This document shows positions 33,279-41,815 of a DNA stretch of 64,000 nucleotides, one piece after another. The notes beneath the pieces are model-generated. The model was not told the origin of the DNA. It did not search any database and worked only from the letters and a program-made list of their open reading frames with translations. Positions within the stretch are counted from its first letter, which is position 1; the number at the start of each line of letters is the position of its first letter. The stretch is from Planctomycetaceae bacterium (lineage in GTDB: Bacteria; Planctomycetota; UBA1135; GCA-002686595). Location of the stretch: assembly GCA_011525785.1 (NCBI GenBank), contig WYBT01000028.1:62001-126000 (forward strand). Direction: 5' to 3'. Both the position numbers and the translations under genes were made by a program.

Positions 33279-33953
33279 ATGACCCACCAAGCACCGCCCT
33301 GTGACAACAGCCCCGAGTCGGGGATCCACCCAGTCCCCGACCTCGGCGAGTCCCTGATCCTCGTCCGCAAGGCGCAGGAGGGCGACCGCGAGGCGCTCAA
33401 CCGCCTGTTCGAGCGCTACTACGACCGCATCTATCGCATCGTGCGCATCCGCATGGGCGCGAAGCTGCGCACGGTGCTCGAGACGTACGACATCGTCCAG
33501 GAGACCTGCGCGGTGGCCGTGCGCAAGATCGGCGACTTCCAGCCGCGCGACCACGCGAGCCTGATCCAGTGGCTGGCGCGCATCGCGGAGAATCAGATCC
33601 ACGACGCGCGCGACAAGATGGAGGCCATCAAGCGCGACAAGAGCAAAGAGGTGGCGCTCGACGCCGTCACGGCGCGCGACGGCGAGTCCTATCCGGGCCT
33701 GCAGCTCTCCGCCGGCGGCCCCGGGCCGAGCACGATCATCGCCAACAGCGAGCTCAAGGAGATCTACGACTCGTGCGTCGAGGCGCTGCCGCAGGAGTAC
33801 CGCGAGCTGATCCTGCTGCGCGAGTACGCCGGCGCGTCGTGGGAGGACATCACCGAGAAGGTCGGCCGCCCCAACGTGCACGCGGCTCAAGAGGCCTACC
33901 GCCGCGCGCAGATCAAGCTCGCGAGCCTGCTGCGCCAGCGCATGCGCCGCTGA
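33279..33953 (+). CDS. ECF-type sigma factor (planctomycete type)
   Basis: 224 aa. Region 2: LNRLFERYYDRIYRIVRIRM, LETYDIVQETCAVAVRKIG. Region 4: LPQEYRELILLREYAGASW with the HTH around ITEKVGRPNVHAAQEAYRRA. The insertion of about 35 residues between regions 2 and 4 is longer than in classical ECFs. No anti-sigma gene adjoins; such solo ECFs in Planctomycetota are often tied to Ser/Thr kinases or secreted-protein genes. The gene is followed by a TPR-like gene 55 bp later. Confidence 0.8.
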   Translation: MTHQAPPCDNSPESGIHPVPDLGESLILVRKAQEGDREALNRLFERYYDRIYRIVRIRMGAKLRTVLETYDIVQETCAVAVRKIGDFQPRDHASLIQWLARIAENQIHDARDKMEAIKRDKSKEVALDAVTARDGESYPGLQLSAGGPGPSTIIANSELKEIYDSCVEALPQEYRELILLREYAGASWEDITEKVGRPNVHAAQEAYRRAQIKLASLLRQRMRR

Positions 33954-34008
33954 CACGCGGCGGCGGGGCCGAGCGACAGGCTCGACTCCGCGCGCGTATC
34001 TTGCGCGC

Positions 34009-35025
34009 ATGGCGAAGAACGAGCGGGCGCGGCGGCGGCGGGCGGCGAAGAAGCGCGAGCGGACCAAGCGTTTGGCGCGCGCGCGCAACCTGCGGCGCAA
34101 CGAGCCGACCTTCGAGCCCTACCTCCCCGGCGCGGACGCGCCGTTCGCACAGGAGCGCTTCCTGCGCCGCGCGCTGCTCGAGCTGGCGCGCGACGGCGAG
34201 ATCAGCGAAGAGCGCGCGGAGCAGTTCCTGACCGCGAACGCCACGCGGCCGTGGTTCGAGCTCGCGGTCGACGAACTGGAGCGGATGCCGGCCGAGCAGG
34301 CGCAGGAGCTGGCCTTCTGCGCGCTGGAGACGCTCGATCCGGACGAGTCGCTCGACCTGGCCGAGGAGGCGCTCGAGCTCGACCCGAACAACTGCGACGC
34401 GCGCTACGTGGTCGCCTCTGCGTTGCGCGACGAACTCGGCGACGAGGCGTGGCTGACCAGCCTGTACGAGGCCGTCGAGGCGGGCGTCGAAGGGCTCGGC
34501 GGCGACCAGGAGCTGAACCGCACGGACCGCGAGCTGGGCGATCTGGTGTTCGCCCGACCGTACCTGCGCTCGCGCGCGCGACTGGCGCTGGCGCTGCGCG
34601 AACTCGGCCGCTTGGACGCCGCGGCGGTGGAGTTCGAGGAGCTGCTGCGAGTCGATCGCTACGACTCGCTCGGCGCGCGCGACGCCCTCTTGGGAGTCGA
34701 GCTGGCCCGCGGCGAACTCGAGCGCGCGCGTGAGCTGCTCGCCGCTGCGCCCGCGGCCGAGCAACGCGAGCTCCCGGAGCTCTTGCTCGCCTGGGCGCGG
34801 GTGGTCGAGCGCTGGCGCAGCGACGACGAGGCGGGCGCGCGTGCGGCGCTCGAACTCGCGCGAGCGCAGTGCCCCGAGCTCCTGCCGCAGTTGCTGGCGC
34901 CGCCCGACGCTGCGCTCGAGGTGGATCCCGACAGCGAGGCCTCGCAGTTGATCGAGCTCCTGCTCCTCGAGAGCGAAGCCCACGCCGAGCTGCGCGCCTG
35001 GCTCGCGGCGAGTTCGGCGAGCTGA
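34009..35025 (+). CDS. TPR-like protein of unknown function
   Basis: 338 aa. It starts with a very basic, possibly nucleic-acid-binding stretch (residues 2-34, mostly Lys and Arg). The rest is acidic and helical with loose tetratricopeptide-like units, for example ALETLDPDESLDLAEEALEL, LALRELGRLDAAAVEFEELL and LARGELERARELLAAAPAAE. No catalytic motif is seen. Small tandem repeat follows the stop. Probably a protein-interaction factor. Confidence 0.75.
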   Translation: MAKNERARRRRAAKKRERTKRLARARNLRRNEPTFEPYLPGADAPFAQERFLRRALLELARDGEISEERAEQFLTANATRPWFELAVDELERMPAEQAQELAFCALETLDPDESLDLAEEALELDPNNCDARYVVASALRDELGDEAWLTSLYEAVEAGVEGLGGDQELNRTDRELGDLVFARPYLRSRARLALALRELGRLDAAAVEFEELLRVDRYDSLGARDALLGVELARGELERARELLAAAPAAEQRELPELLLAWARVVERWRSDDEAGARAALELARAQCPELLPQLLAPPDAALEVDPDSEASQLIELLLLESEAHAELRAWLAASSAS

Positions 35026-35447
35026 TCCCGCGGCGATCCGCGCCGTCAGTGCAGCGCCGTCAGTGCAGCGCGAACGAGCGGCACAGAGACGCACTGCACA
35101 GAAACGGAGCGGCGCGGCGGCCTTCCGCGGGCACGCCGCGCCAGGATGCTCCGACGTCAGGTCGCCGGCTCATCGCGCGTCGTCCGGCGGGTGCAAACCC
35201 CACCGGGCGCGCGCAGCGGTTCTCCAAACACTCGCACTCTCGGCGCCGGCGTCGCGCTTTGCAGCGCGGCGCCGACCGTCGTGACCCCAGCGACGCCCCC
35301 CAGCGTCGTCGGGGGTGTGCTCCCACGACACACAGGGGCGCGCAGGAGCCTTCTCCATGCAGCGGGTACTACCCGCGGCTCACAGCTTGTGACGCCCTGA
35401 CGCGCAGAAACCTCCCGGGATTCGAGGCCGCCGCGCTTCGGCCGCGC
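35026..35447. other. 420-bp stretch without a recognisable gene
   Basis: Between the TPR-like gene and the convergent HAF-repeat gene. It begins with a 14-bp tandem repeat (35041-35068) and contains several short GC-rich inverted repeats near 35280-35335 (for example GTGTG...CACAC around CTCCCACGA). The open frames here match nothing. A small RNA is possible but I cannot support one. Confidence 0.5.
35041..35068 (+). repeat. Tandem 14-bp repeat, two copies
   Basis: CGCCGTCAGTGCAG is repeated twice head to tail, 15 bp after the stop of the TPR-like gene. Confidence 0.8.
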
Positions 35448-36932
35448 TCAAGGCGTGTGCGTCATCTCCAGCGCGTTGCTCAGGTTGGTCGTGCGCGGCG
35501 CCGGCGGATCGCGGAACCAGCCCTGCATCCAGACCTTCTGGCCGGGCGACCAGGGCGAGCCCAGGCCGGTCGGATTGGCGAGGCGGAAGGCGTTCCAGTC
35601 GAGCGCAAGCGCGCCGTCGCACTGGCCGACGGTCCCGCCGCTGAGTTGGGCGTTCGAGCGCTGAACAGGGGTCTTCACGCAGAAGAAGCTCGTGCTGCCC
35701 AGGCCCCACGAGACGTTGTTCTGGCCGGCGATGCCGAAGAAGACCAGGCCCGCGCGCTGGCCCTCGACTTGAGAGACGGTGACGACGCACGGACGCGCGA
35801 AGCTGCTGCTGGGCTGCGAGGGAGCGCTGATCGACGGCGTGCAACCGTTGGTCGTCGTGCCTGCGGTGCAGTAGGTGAGCGGCGCACGCGGGAGCGTCAC
35901 GCGGAACGACTCGACCACGCCGGCGGGGTTGATGCCCCAGCCCGCGATCACCGAGCCGTCGTCCGACACGTCCACGGCGATGCGCAGCGTCCACAGCGCG
36001 GCCGAGGTCTCGCCCAGGCTGAAGAGCAGGTCGGCGAGGTCGACCACCTGCGAGCCGTACTCGGGCCGCCACACCACGGCGCGGCTGTCGAGGAAGTTCG
36101 TGCCGCTCCAGCCGACGACCGTCTCGCCATCGCCGCTCACGCCGAGGGCTTGAGCGTTCGGCGCCGAAGGCAGGCGGCCGAGGTTCTGCAGGCCGCCGGC
36201 CTGCGTCCAGCGGAAGGCGCGGCCCGAAGAGCCGCCCACGATCACCGCGCCATCGGCGCTGACGCCGAGGGCTTCGCTCGTGCCGAACTGCGGATTGGAA
36301 GGGTCGAGCGAGCCCAGGAAGGTCTGCACGCCGCCCTGCCAGCGCGTCGCGCGCCGGCCGTTGGTGGCGTGCCAGCCAACGATCGTCGCGCCGTTGTTCG
36401 AAACGGCGTTGGCGCGGCTCGAGAAGCCCGTGCCCGGCGCGAGGTTGACCGTGCCGCCGGCCGCGGTCCAACGGAACGCGTTCGCCTCGCCGGGAGTGAC
36501 CCACATCAGCCCCACGATGGTTTGCCCGTCGGCGCTGATGTCGTAGGCCGTGCCGGTCGAGCCGCTGCTCGAGCTGCCCAGCGAAGGCAGGCTCGTCCAC
36601 GCGCCGTCCCACAGCGACGGCACGTTCAGCGCCCCACTGGTCGTGTCGGGGTAGTTCGTAGCGATGCGCAGGGGCCCGTTCGCGATCTTGGCCGAGCTGT
36701 AGCTGCCCTGGCCGGCGCCGATGCCGTTCCAGATGTTGTTCTGGACCTCGAGCTGGTAGAGGTCGAACCCGTCCGTGCCGACGAAGCGCTGGCCGTCGGC
36801 CGACATCCCCGACACGCGCAGGTTGTTGGGGCCGTTGAACAGGCCTTGGAGCGAGACCTGGGCCCGGGCGGAGGCGGCCGCGAGCAGGACGGCGAGGAGA
36901 CGGCAGGACGAGGGAGTCACGGTTTGGCGCAT
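35448..36932 (-). CDS. Secreted HAF-repeat protein with planctomycete C-terminal domain
   Basis: 494 aa from ATG 36932, where a signal peptide begins (RLLAVLLAAASARA). Residues 30-350 are HAF-type repeats, each around GxSADGxxIVG (MSADGQRFVGT, ISADGQTIVGLMW, VSADGAVIVGGSS, VSGDGETVVGWSG, VSDDGSVIAGWG), forming a beta-propeller-like surface protein. Residues from 363 on are the shared C-terminal domain (YCTAGTTTNGCTPSI ... CDGALALDWNAFR ... WMQGWFRDP). Isolated on the minus strand, divergent from the VOC gene. Confidence 0.82.
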   Translation of the reverse strand: MRQTVTPSSCRLLAVLLAAASARAQVSLQGLFNGPNNLRVSGMSADGQRFVGTDGFDLYQLEVQNNIWNGIGAGQGSYSSAKIANGPLRIATNYPDTTSGALNVPSLWDGAWTSLPSLGSSSSGSTGTAYDISADGQTIVGLMWVTPGEANAFRWTAAGGTVNLAPGTGFSSRANAVSNNGATIVGWHATNGRRATRWQGGVQTFLGSLDPSNPQFGTSEALGVSADGAVIVGGSSGRAFRWTQAGGLQNLGRLPSAPNAQALGVSGDGETVVGWSGTNFLDSRAVVWRPEYGSQVVDLADLLFSLGETSAALWTLRIAVDVSDDGSVIAGWGINPAGVVESFRVTLPRAPLTYCTAGTTTNGCTPSISAPSQPSSSFARPCVVTVSQVEGQRAGLVFFGIAGQNNVSWGLGSTSFFCVKTPVQRSNAQLSGGTVGQCDGALALDWNAFRLANPTGLGSPWSPGQKVWMQGWFRDPPAPRTTNLSNALEMTHTP

Positions 36933-37050
36933 GGGCGATCGGAGAGGCGGAGGTGGAAGCACGGCGGGCGGGAGAGGCCTCAAGCGCCAGTCGCGGGCGC
37001 GCGTTGGGCGCGATCGTCCAAATGCTGGTGAGGCGCCTGTGGCCAGGACG

Positions 37051-37110
37051 CTGTCAGCAGCGTGTCCCCGGGTGCGAACGACTGTCAGAGTGCTGACACA
37101 AGGCTGTCAG
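37051..37110. promoter_or_regulatory. Repeated CTGTCAG boxes with palindrome upstream of the VOC/WYL operon
   Basis: CTGTCAG occurs at 37051, 37082 and 37104 on the plus strand, and TGTCAG-AGTG-CTGACA forms a palindrome at 37083-37098. They lie 74-133 bp upstream of the VOC start, where the WYL-type regulator encoded in the same operon would be expected to bind. Function inferred. Confidence 0.5.
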
Positions 37111-37183
37111 GAGGGGGTCGCCAAGCTCCGGCGCAGACGGTCGCGCTGGTTGCGACCGCAACCTCTGTCCAGGAGCTTCGAAC

Positions 37184-37597
37184 ATGTCCGCCACCCAAAC
37201 CGTGTCCCCCGCCGCCCCCGCCACCGTCCCGACCGAGGTTTCGGCCTGGTTCGAGATCCCGGTGCTCGATCTCGAACGCGCGCGGCGCTTCTACGAGGCC
37301 CTGCTCGGCGTCCAACTGCGCGAGGAAGTCATGGGCCCCTCGCGCATGGCGATCTTCCCCAGTGCGGCCCCCGCTTGCGGCGGCTGCCTGTGCGCCATGG
37401 AGGGCTACGCGCCGTCCGAGCAGGGCGCCGTGGTCTACCTCACGACCGTGCACGACGTGCAGCAGCACCTCGAGCGCGCCGTGAAGCTCGGCGGCGCCGT
37501 GCTGTGGCCCAAGACCGCGCTGCCCGAGGGCATGGGCTACTTCGCGCAGATCCGCGACTGCGAGGGCAACCGCGTCGGGTTGTACTCGAGGGCCTGA
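37184..37597 (+). CDS. VOC (glyoxalase/bleomycin resistance-like) family protein
   Basis: 137 aa, one VOC module. WFEIPVLDLERARRFYEALL opens the first beta-alpha-beta-beta-beta unit and YFAQIRDCEGNRVGLYS closes the second. A clear AGGAG lies 8 bp before ATG 37184. The family includes metal-dependent lyases, dioxygenases and drug-binding proteins; this subgroup is often annotated YkcA/PhnB-like without known substrate. The WYL regulator begins 5 bp after its stop, so the two are one operon. Confidence 0.85.
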   Translation: MSATQTVSPAAPATVPTEVSAWFEIPVLDLERARRFYEALLGVQLREEVMGPSRMAIFPSAAPACGGCLCAMEGYAPSEQGAVVYLTTVHDVQQHLERAVKLGGAVLWPKTALPEGMGYFAQIRDCEGNRVGLYSRA

Positions 37598-37602
37598 ACC
37601 CC

Positions 37603-38292
37603 ATGCGTCGCGCCGATCGCCTGTTCCAGATCATCGAGCACCTGCGCGGCCGCGCGAGCCTCACGGCCCGCGAGCTGGCGCAGCGGCTCGAGGTCTCCGA
37701 GCGCACGATCTACCGCGACGTGCAGGACCTGATGACGAGCGGCGTGCCGATCGAGGGCGCGGCCGGCGTGGGCTACGCGCTGCGCCGCGGCTTCGATCTG
37801 CCGCCGATCATGTTCGACGCGCAGGAGCTCGAGGCGCTGGTCGTGAGCGCGCGGCTCGTGCAAGCGCTGGGCGGCGCGGGCCTCGCCGACGCGGCGCAGC
37901 GCGCGCTTCACAAGATCGAGGCCGTGCTCCCGCCGGCGCGACGACACGAACTCGCCGCCGCGCGCCTCTACGCGCCGCCGCAGGCCGTCAACCCGCGCAC
38001 GACGGAACAGCTCGATCTCCTGCGGCGCGCCATCGCCACACGCCACGTCGTCGCGCTCGAGTACACGCGCGAAGACGGCGAGCGCTCGCGCCGCGAACTG
38101 CGCCCGCTCGCGATCGTCTACTGGCCGCCGAACTGGCTCATGACCGCCTGGTGCGAACTGCGCAGCGACTTCCGCACCTTCCGCACCGATCGCATCCACT
38201 CCGCCGAGCTCACCGCGCGCACCTTCCGCGACGAGCCCGGCAAGAGCTTCGACGACTTCCTGCGCTCACTGCCGGACTGTCGCGGCAGCTGA
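37603..38292 (+). CDS. YafY/WYL-domain transcriptional regulator
   Basis: 229 aa. The DeoR-like HTH is at residues 1-55 (RLFQIIEHLRGRASLTAREL, VSERTIYRDVQDLMTSGVPI). A WYL-domain region follows (ALEYTREDGERSRRELRPLA, YWPPNWLMTAWCELRSDFRT, FRTDRI); the W-Y-L core is replaced by YWPPNWLM, as is usual in this subgroup. Co-transcribed with the VOC gene and probably controlling it through the CTGTCAG boxes upstream. Confidence 0.87.
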   Translation: MRRADRLFQIIEHLRGRASLTARELAQRLEVSERTIYRDVQDLMTSGVPIEGAAGVGYALRRGFDLPPIMFDAQELEALVVSARLVQALGGAGLADAAQRALHKIEAVLPPARRHELAAARLYAPPQAVNPRTTEQLDLLRRAIATRHVVALEYTREDGERSRRELRPLAIVYWPPNWLMTAWCELRSDFRTFRTDRIHSAELTARTFRDEPGKSFDDFLRSLPDCRGS

Positions 38293-38323
38293 CCGCGCGT
38301 TCCGCTTCGAGACGCGGGTAAGG

Positions 38324-39553
38324 TCAGCGCGCGCGCGTCTTCACCGTCTCGCCGATGAAGTCCATCGCGCGCCGCAGTTCGTCGTAATCCTCGTGCGCGA
38401 GGCGGAACCAGGTGTTGCACAGCCAGCCGCGGTCGAGGCCCTTGGTCAGCGCGCCGCGCGGCGGCAGCTCGTGCTCGTAGATCCAACTGCGGTAGCGCTC
38501 GAAGACCTTCTCGACGCCGGTGTGGCCCTCGATGCGGCCGTCGCGGTCGGGGCGGATCTGGATCGAGCCCACCGCGCGGCGGCGCGAGAGCTTCGACTCC
38601 GCGGGCCGGCCGAGGATCGCGCGCGCCCACTCGAGGTACACGTCGAAGTCGTTGCCGACGCCGTACATGTCCCAGATCTTCTCGCCGGCCGGACGTGCGC
38701 CGATCTCGGAGAACTTCAGCCCCTTGGGCCCGAAGAACCACTCCATGTGCGTCGCGCACGAGCGCAGCCCGAGCGCCTCGATCACGCGCCGGCCGACGTC
38801 GCGCAGCTCGCGGTAGCCCTCGGCCTCGATGCGGTTGGTGACGGCGATCTGCGGCGAGATCCAGCGCGTGCGGTTGGCCTCGAGGCAACCGGGGAAGTAG
38901 TGCGACGCGAAGTCGTAGCGCTGGCCCTCGGGGCCGATCAGCGAGTCGTAGAAGCCCTCGTGGCCCTCGACGAACTCCTCGACCGCCACGCGCCGGCCTT
39001 TGTCGAGTTCAAGCTTGGGCAGCAGCGCGTCGAGCCCCGCCGCGTCGTCGATGCGGTGCGCGCCGAGCGCGTTGAAGCCGTCGATCGGCTTGACGATCAG
39101 CGGGTAGCCCTCGCGCTCGGCGAATTCGCGCAGCTCCGCCGCGCTCGCGGCCGCAGCCGAATGCGCGCACGGCACCCCGGCCGCGCGCAGCACGGCCTTC
39201 ATCTCGACCTTGTCGCGGCACAGTCGCGCCGTGCGCGTCGAAATGCCGGGCAATCCGAACAGCTCGCGCAGCCGCGCCGCCGGCTCGACCAGCGGCTCGT
39301 CGATCGTCTCGATCAGCGTGAAGGCGCCCTGCGCGTTGAGCTCGCGCGCCTCGCGTTCGAGCGCCGCCGCGTTGAGGATGTCAGGGCAGGCGCGATAGCC
39401 GTCGAGCAGCTTGCGCAGGCCGGCGGGAAGCTTGTCCTGCGGCGCCGGGCCGATGCCCCACACGCGCGCGCCCAGGTCCTTGAGACCGCGGACGAAGCCG
39501 TGGTTGTAGACGTGCGTGTCGGGCGCGAGGAACAGGACGGACGGATTGGCCAT
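38324..39553 (-). CDS. ATP-grasp enzyme (carboxylate-amine ligase-like)
   Basis: 409 aa. The pre-ATP-grasp fold (VLFLAPDTHVYNHGFVRGLK) is followed by the ATP-grasp core: YPLIVKPIDGFNALGAHRI, VAVEEFVEGHEGFYDSLI, and the metal-binding FSEIGARPAGEKIW with its E-x-x-x-R. These resemble carbamoyl-phosphate-synthase-like and amino-acid ligase ATP-grasps. It would activate a carboxylate with ATP and join it to an amine or thiol. Stand-alone gene; product unknown. Confidence 0.82.
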   Translation of the reverse strand: MANPSVLFLAPDTHVYNHGFVRGLKDLGARVWGIGPAPQDKLPAGLRKLLDGYRACPDILNAAALEREARELNAQGAFTLIETIDEPLVEPAARLRELFGLPGISTRTARLCRDKVEMKAVLRAAGVPCAHSAAAASAAELREFAEREGYPLIVKPIDGFNALGAHRIDDAAGLDALLPKLELDKGRRVAVEEFVEGHEGFYDSLIGPEGQRYDFASHYFPGCLEANRTRWISPQIAVTNRIEAEGYRELRDVGRRVIEALGLRSCATHMEWFFGPKGLKFSEIGARPAGEKIWDMYGVGNDFDVYLEWARAILGRPAESKLSRRRAVGSIQIRPDRDGRIEGHTGVEKVFERYRSWIYEHELPPRGALTKGLDRGWLCNTWFRLAHEDYDELRRAMDFIGETVKTRAR

Positions 39554-39645
39554 CGGGGGCGGAGAGCATAAGCGAGCCCGTCGGACTGCGGCCCTTGTGC
39601 CTGCCCCGTCGATCGAGTCTGCTGCGCGCCCCTCGCGGAGACGCC

Positions 39646-40095
39646 ATGAACATGGAAGGCAAAGTCGCTGGCCCGGCCATCGGGTTGATCGTGATCGGCG
39701 TGCTGGGCGTGCTGCTCACCATCCCGAGCTTCGTGATGGCGTTCATCGATCCAGCGATCTTTGAGCAACTCTTCGAGCGGCTGCGCGAGCTTGCACCCCC
39801 CGAGGCGCGCGAGCAGCTCGACCCCGAGACCTTCGTCGCGGCCACCCGCGACCGCGTCGGCCTCGCCTGGACCGCGGTGCTCGCAGGTCTCAATGTGTTC
39901 ATCGCCTGGGCCGGCGTGCGGATGCTCAGCCTGAAGTCATGGACGGCGGCGATCGTCGCGAGCTCGCTGATGATGGTCACCTGCTGCGTCCAATGCTGCT
40001 GCTGTCCGATCGGCGTGGGGATTGGTATCTGGTCGCTGATCGTGCTGCTCGACCCGAACGTCAAGCAGGCCTTCGAGGCGAAGGCCGCGGCCTGA
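39646..40095 (+). CDS. Small membrane protein with a cysteine cluster
   Basis: 149 aa from ATG 39646 (ATG 39652 also possible). Four predicted membrane helices: about 8-30, 73-92, 97-112, 117-133. Between the third and fourth lies TCCVQCCCCPIGVGIG, with six cysteines in seven positions plus one Gln-Val spacer, a possible metal or lipid attachment site. A charged loop (FERLRELAPPEAREQLDP) separates the first two helices. No family recognised. Confidence 0.65.
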   Translation: MNMEGKVAGPAIGLIVIGVLGVLLTIPSFVMAFIDPAIFEQLFERLRELAPPEAREQLDPETFVAATRDRVGLAWTAVLAGLNVFIAWAGVRMLSLKSWTAAIVASSLMMVTCCVQCCCCPIGVGIGIWSLIVLLDPNVKQAFEAKAAA

Positions 40096-40248
40096 GCGAG
40101 GCCGTTGCGACGCGCTCGCCCAGCGGACGGGCGCTCGTCCCGAGCGAGGGAATCGAGGTCGAACGCGGCGGTCCCGCGAGGAACGCGCAGGTTTTCTTCA
40201 ACTGATGCGCGCGGCGGCGGCATCTCCTGGCCCGTTGGAGATCGCCCC

Positions 40249-41562
40249 ATGACCCCGAACTTGCGCTCAGACATGAAGAACCGCATCAGCCCTTCGTCCC
40301 TCGCCGCTCCCGCAACCCCGTGCGTTCGCCGAACTCTGCGCCTAGCCGCATGGCTCGCGCTCGCTGGCGCGGCGGCAGCCCAGAACACGTGGTTTGTCGA
40401 CGCCTCAGCGCCGGGCCCCGGAAACGGCACGCTCGCAGCGCCCTTCAACAGCATCGCGTTCGCAGTCGCGCAGCCACTGGTCAGCACGGGCGACACACTC
40501 TCGATCGCTCCGGGCACGTATCACGAGAAGGTGAGCTTGGGCGCCAAGGGCCTGCGCTTGCGGGCTAGCGCGGGTCCGCTGGTGACCGTGCTGCAGGCTT
40601 CGGAGCATGGCTCGGTGATCGATTCGCCCACGTTCGGGCCGCTGGTCGAAATCGAGGGGCTCACCATTCGCGGCAATCCGCTGCTGGAGACCAACGGCGT
40701 CGCCGGCGGCAACGTGATCGTTCGCGGCTGCATCCTCACGGGCCATCGACCGGGCAGCAACACGTCGTTCACGGGCGCGGGCGTGGTGTCCAAGTTCGAC
40801 GCCTGGATCGAGCGCTGCACCGTGTACGACAACTCGCTGGGCTTCGCCGTGCTCCCCACGGGAGTCGCAGTGATTTCGGACTCGATCTTCGCGAGCAACG
40901 CGCTCGGCGACGGAGACTACAGCCTGGCCGACGCGAACTACACGCTCTGGGACGCGCCGCCGTCCGTCTTCCGCGGCACGATCAACGGCGATCCGCTGTT
41001 CTGGGATGCGGCGAGCGGGGATGTCGCGCTTCGGCCAGGCTCGCCCTGCATCGACAGCGGCAACCCCAATGCGCCGCTCGACCCCGATGGCACGCGGCGC
41101 GACATGGGCGCCGTCGGTTTCGATTCGACTTACGCTCCAGCGCCGCAGGTGTACTGCACGTCGAAGCTCAACAGCCTCGGCTGCACTCCGGCGATCGGCG
41201 CAAGCGGCCTCGCCAGCGCGACCAGCGCCTCGCCGTTCACGATCTCCTGCCAACAGCAAGTCAGCCAGCGCCTGGGACTTTTGTTCTACGGCTTCGAGCC
41301 CAACGCCCTCAGTTTCCAGGGCGGCTGGTTGTGCGTGAAGCCGCCCCATCGACGCACCGCGGTGCAGAGCTCGGGAGGCAGCCCCGGCGGCGGAGACTGC
41401 ACGGGCGCGTTCACCTTCGACTTCAACGCACGCATCCAAGCGGGAGTGGACTCGTCCCTCGTCGCGGGCGTCACGGTCTACGCTCAGTACTGGTCGCGCG
41501 ATCCGGGCGCGAGCTTCAACGTCAATCGCTCGGATGCCGTGCGCTTCGGCGTGGCTCCGTAG
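40249..41562 (+). CDS. Secreted parallel beta-helix protein with planctomycete C-terminal domain
   Basis: 437 aa from ATG 40249, preceded by TTGGAG at good distance (ATG 40273 is an alternative). Signal peptide region RLAAWLALAGAAAAQN. Residues 45-300 resemble the DUF1565/pectate-lyase-like right-handed beta-helix: TWFVDASAPGPGNGTLAAPF, IAPGTYHEKVSLGAKGLRL, EIEGLTIRGNPL, IERCTVYDNSLGF, ending RPGSPCIDSGNPNAP...MGAVGF. The shared C-terminal domain follows (VYCTSKLNSLGCTPAIG ... YAQYWSRDPG). Cell-surface or extracellular; function unknown. Confidence 0.82.
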   Translation: MTPNLRSDMKNRISPSSLAAPATPCVRRTLRLAAWLALAGAAAAQNTWFVDASAPGPGNGTLAAPFNSIAFAVAQPLVSTGDTLSIAPGTYHEKVSLGAKGLRLRASAGPLVTVLQASEHGSVIDSPTFGPLVEIEGLTIRGNPLLETNGVAGGNVIVRGCILTGHRPGSNTSFTGAGVVSKFDAWIERCTVYDNSLGFAVLPTGVAVISDSIFASNALGDGDYSLADANYTLWDAPPSVFRGTINGDPLFWDAASGDVALRPGSPCIDSGNPNAPLDPDGTRRDMGAVGFDSTYAPAPQVYCTSKLNSLGCTPAIGASGLASATSASPFTISCQQQVSQRLGLLFYGFEPNALSFQGGWLCVKPPHRRTAVQSSGGSPGGGDCTGAFTFDFNARIQAGVDSSLVAGVTVYAQYWSRDPGASFNVNRSDAVRFGVAP

Positions 41563-41651
41563 CGCTTGGACTGCGGCCTGAACTGATGTGTTGACCAAGT
41601 CGCGGCGGCGCCGTTTCGCCTCGCACTCGAGCCGCACGGCGAAATCTCAGA

Positions 41652-41689
41652 CCCCCGAACCTCGTGCGAACGCGCCGCGGGTTCGGGGG
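41652..41689 (+). terminator. Stem-loop after the beta-helix gene
   Basis: CCCCCGAACC (41652-41661) and GGTTCGGGGG (41680-41689) form a perfect 10-bp stem with an 18-nt loop, about 90 bp after the stop. A 7-bp stem TTTCGCC/GGCGAAA lies just before it (41614-41644). No T-run. Confidence 0.45.
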
Positions 41690-41815
41690 CGCGGTCGAGA
41701 TCGGCGGATCGGCGTTGCGGCTGGGCGCCGCCGAGAGGCGCGTGCATCGAAAACAAGCGCGAGCACGCAATCGAGCCACCTTCCCCGAGGCGCGCGCCGC
41801 CCTACGCTCGCGGCG

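Noticed and set aside
35026..35447. Possible small RNA in the gap with many short inverted repeats.
   Set aside because: The repeats are short and GC-driven; no promoter, terminator with T-run or known RNA signature is visible.
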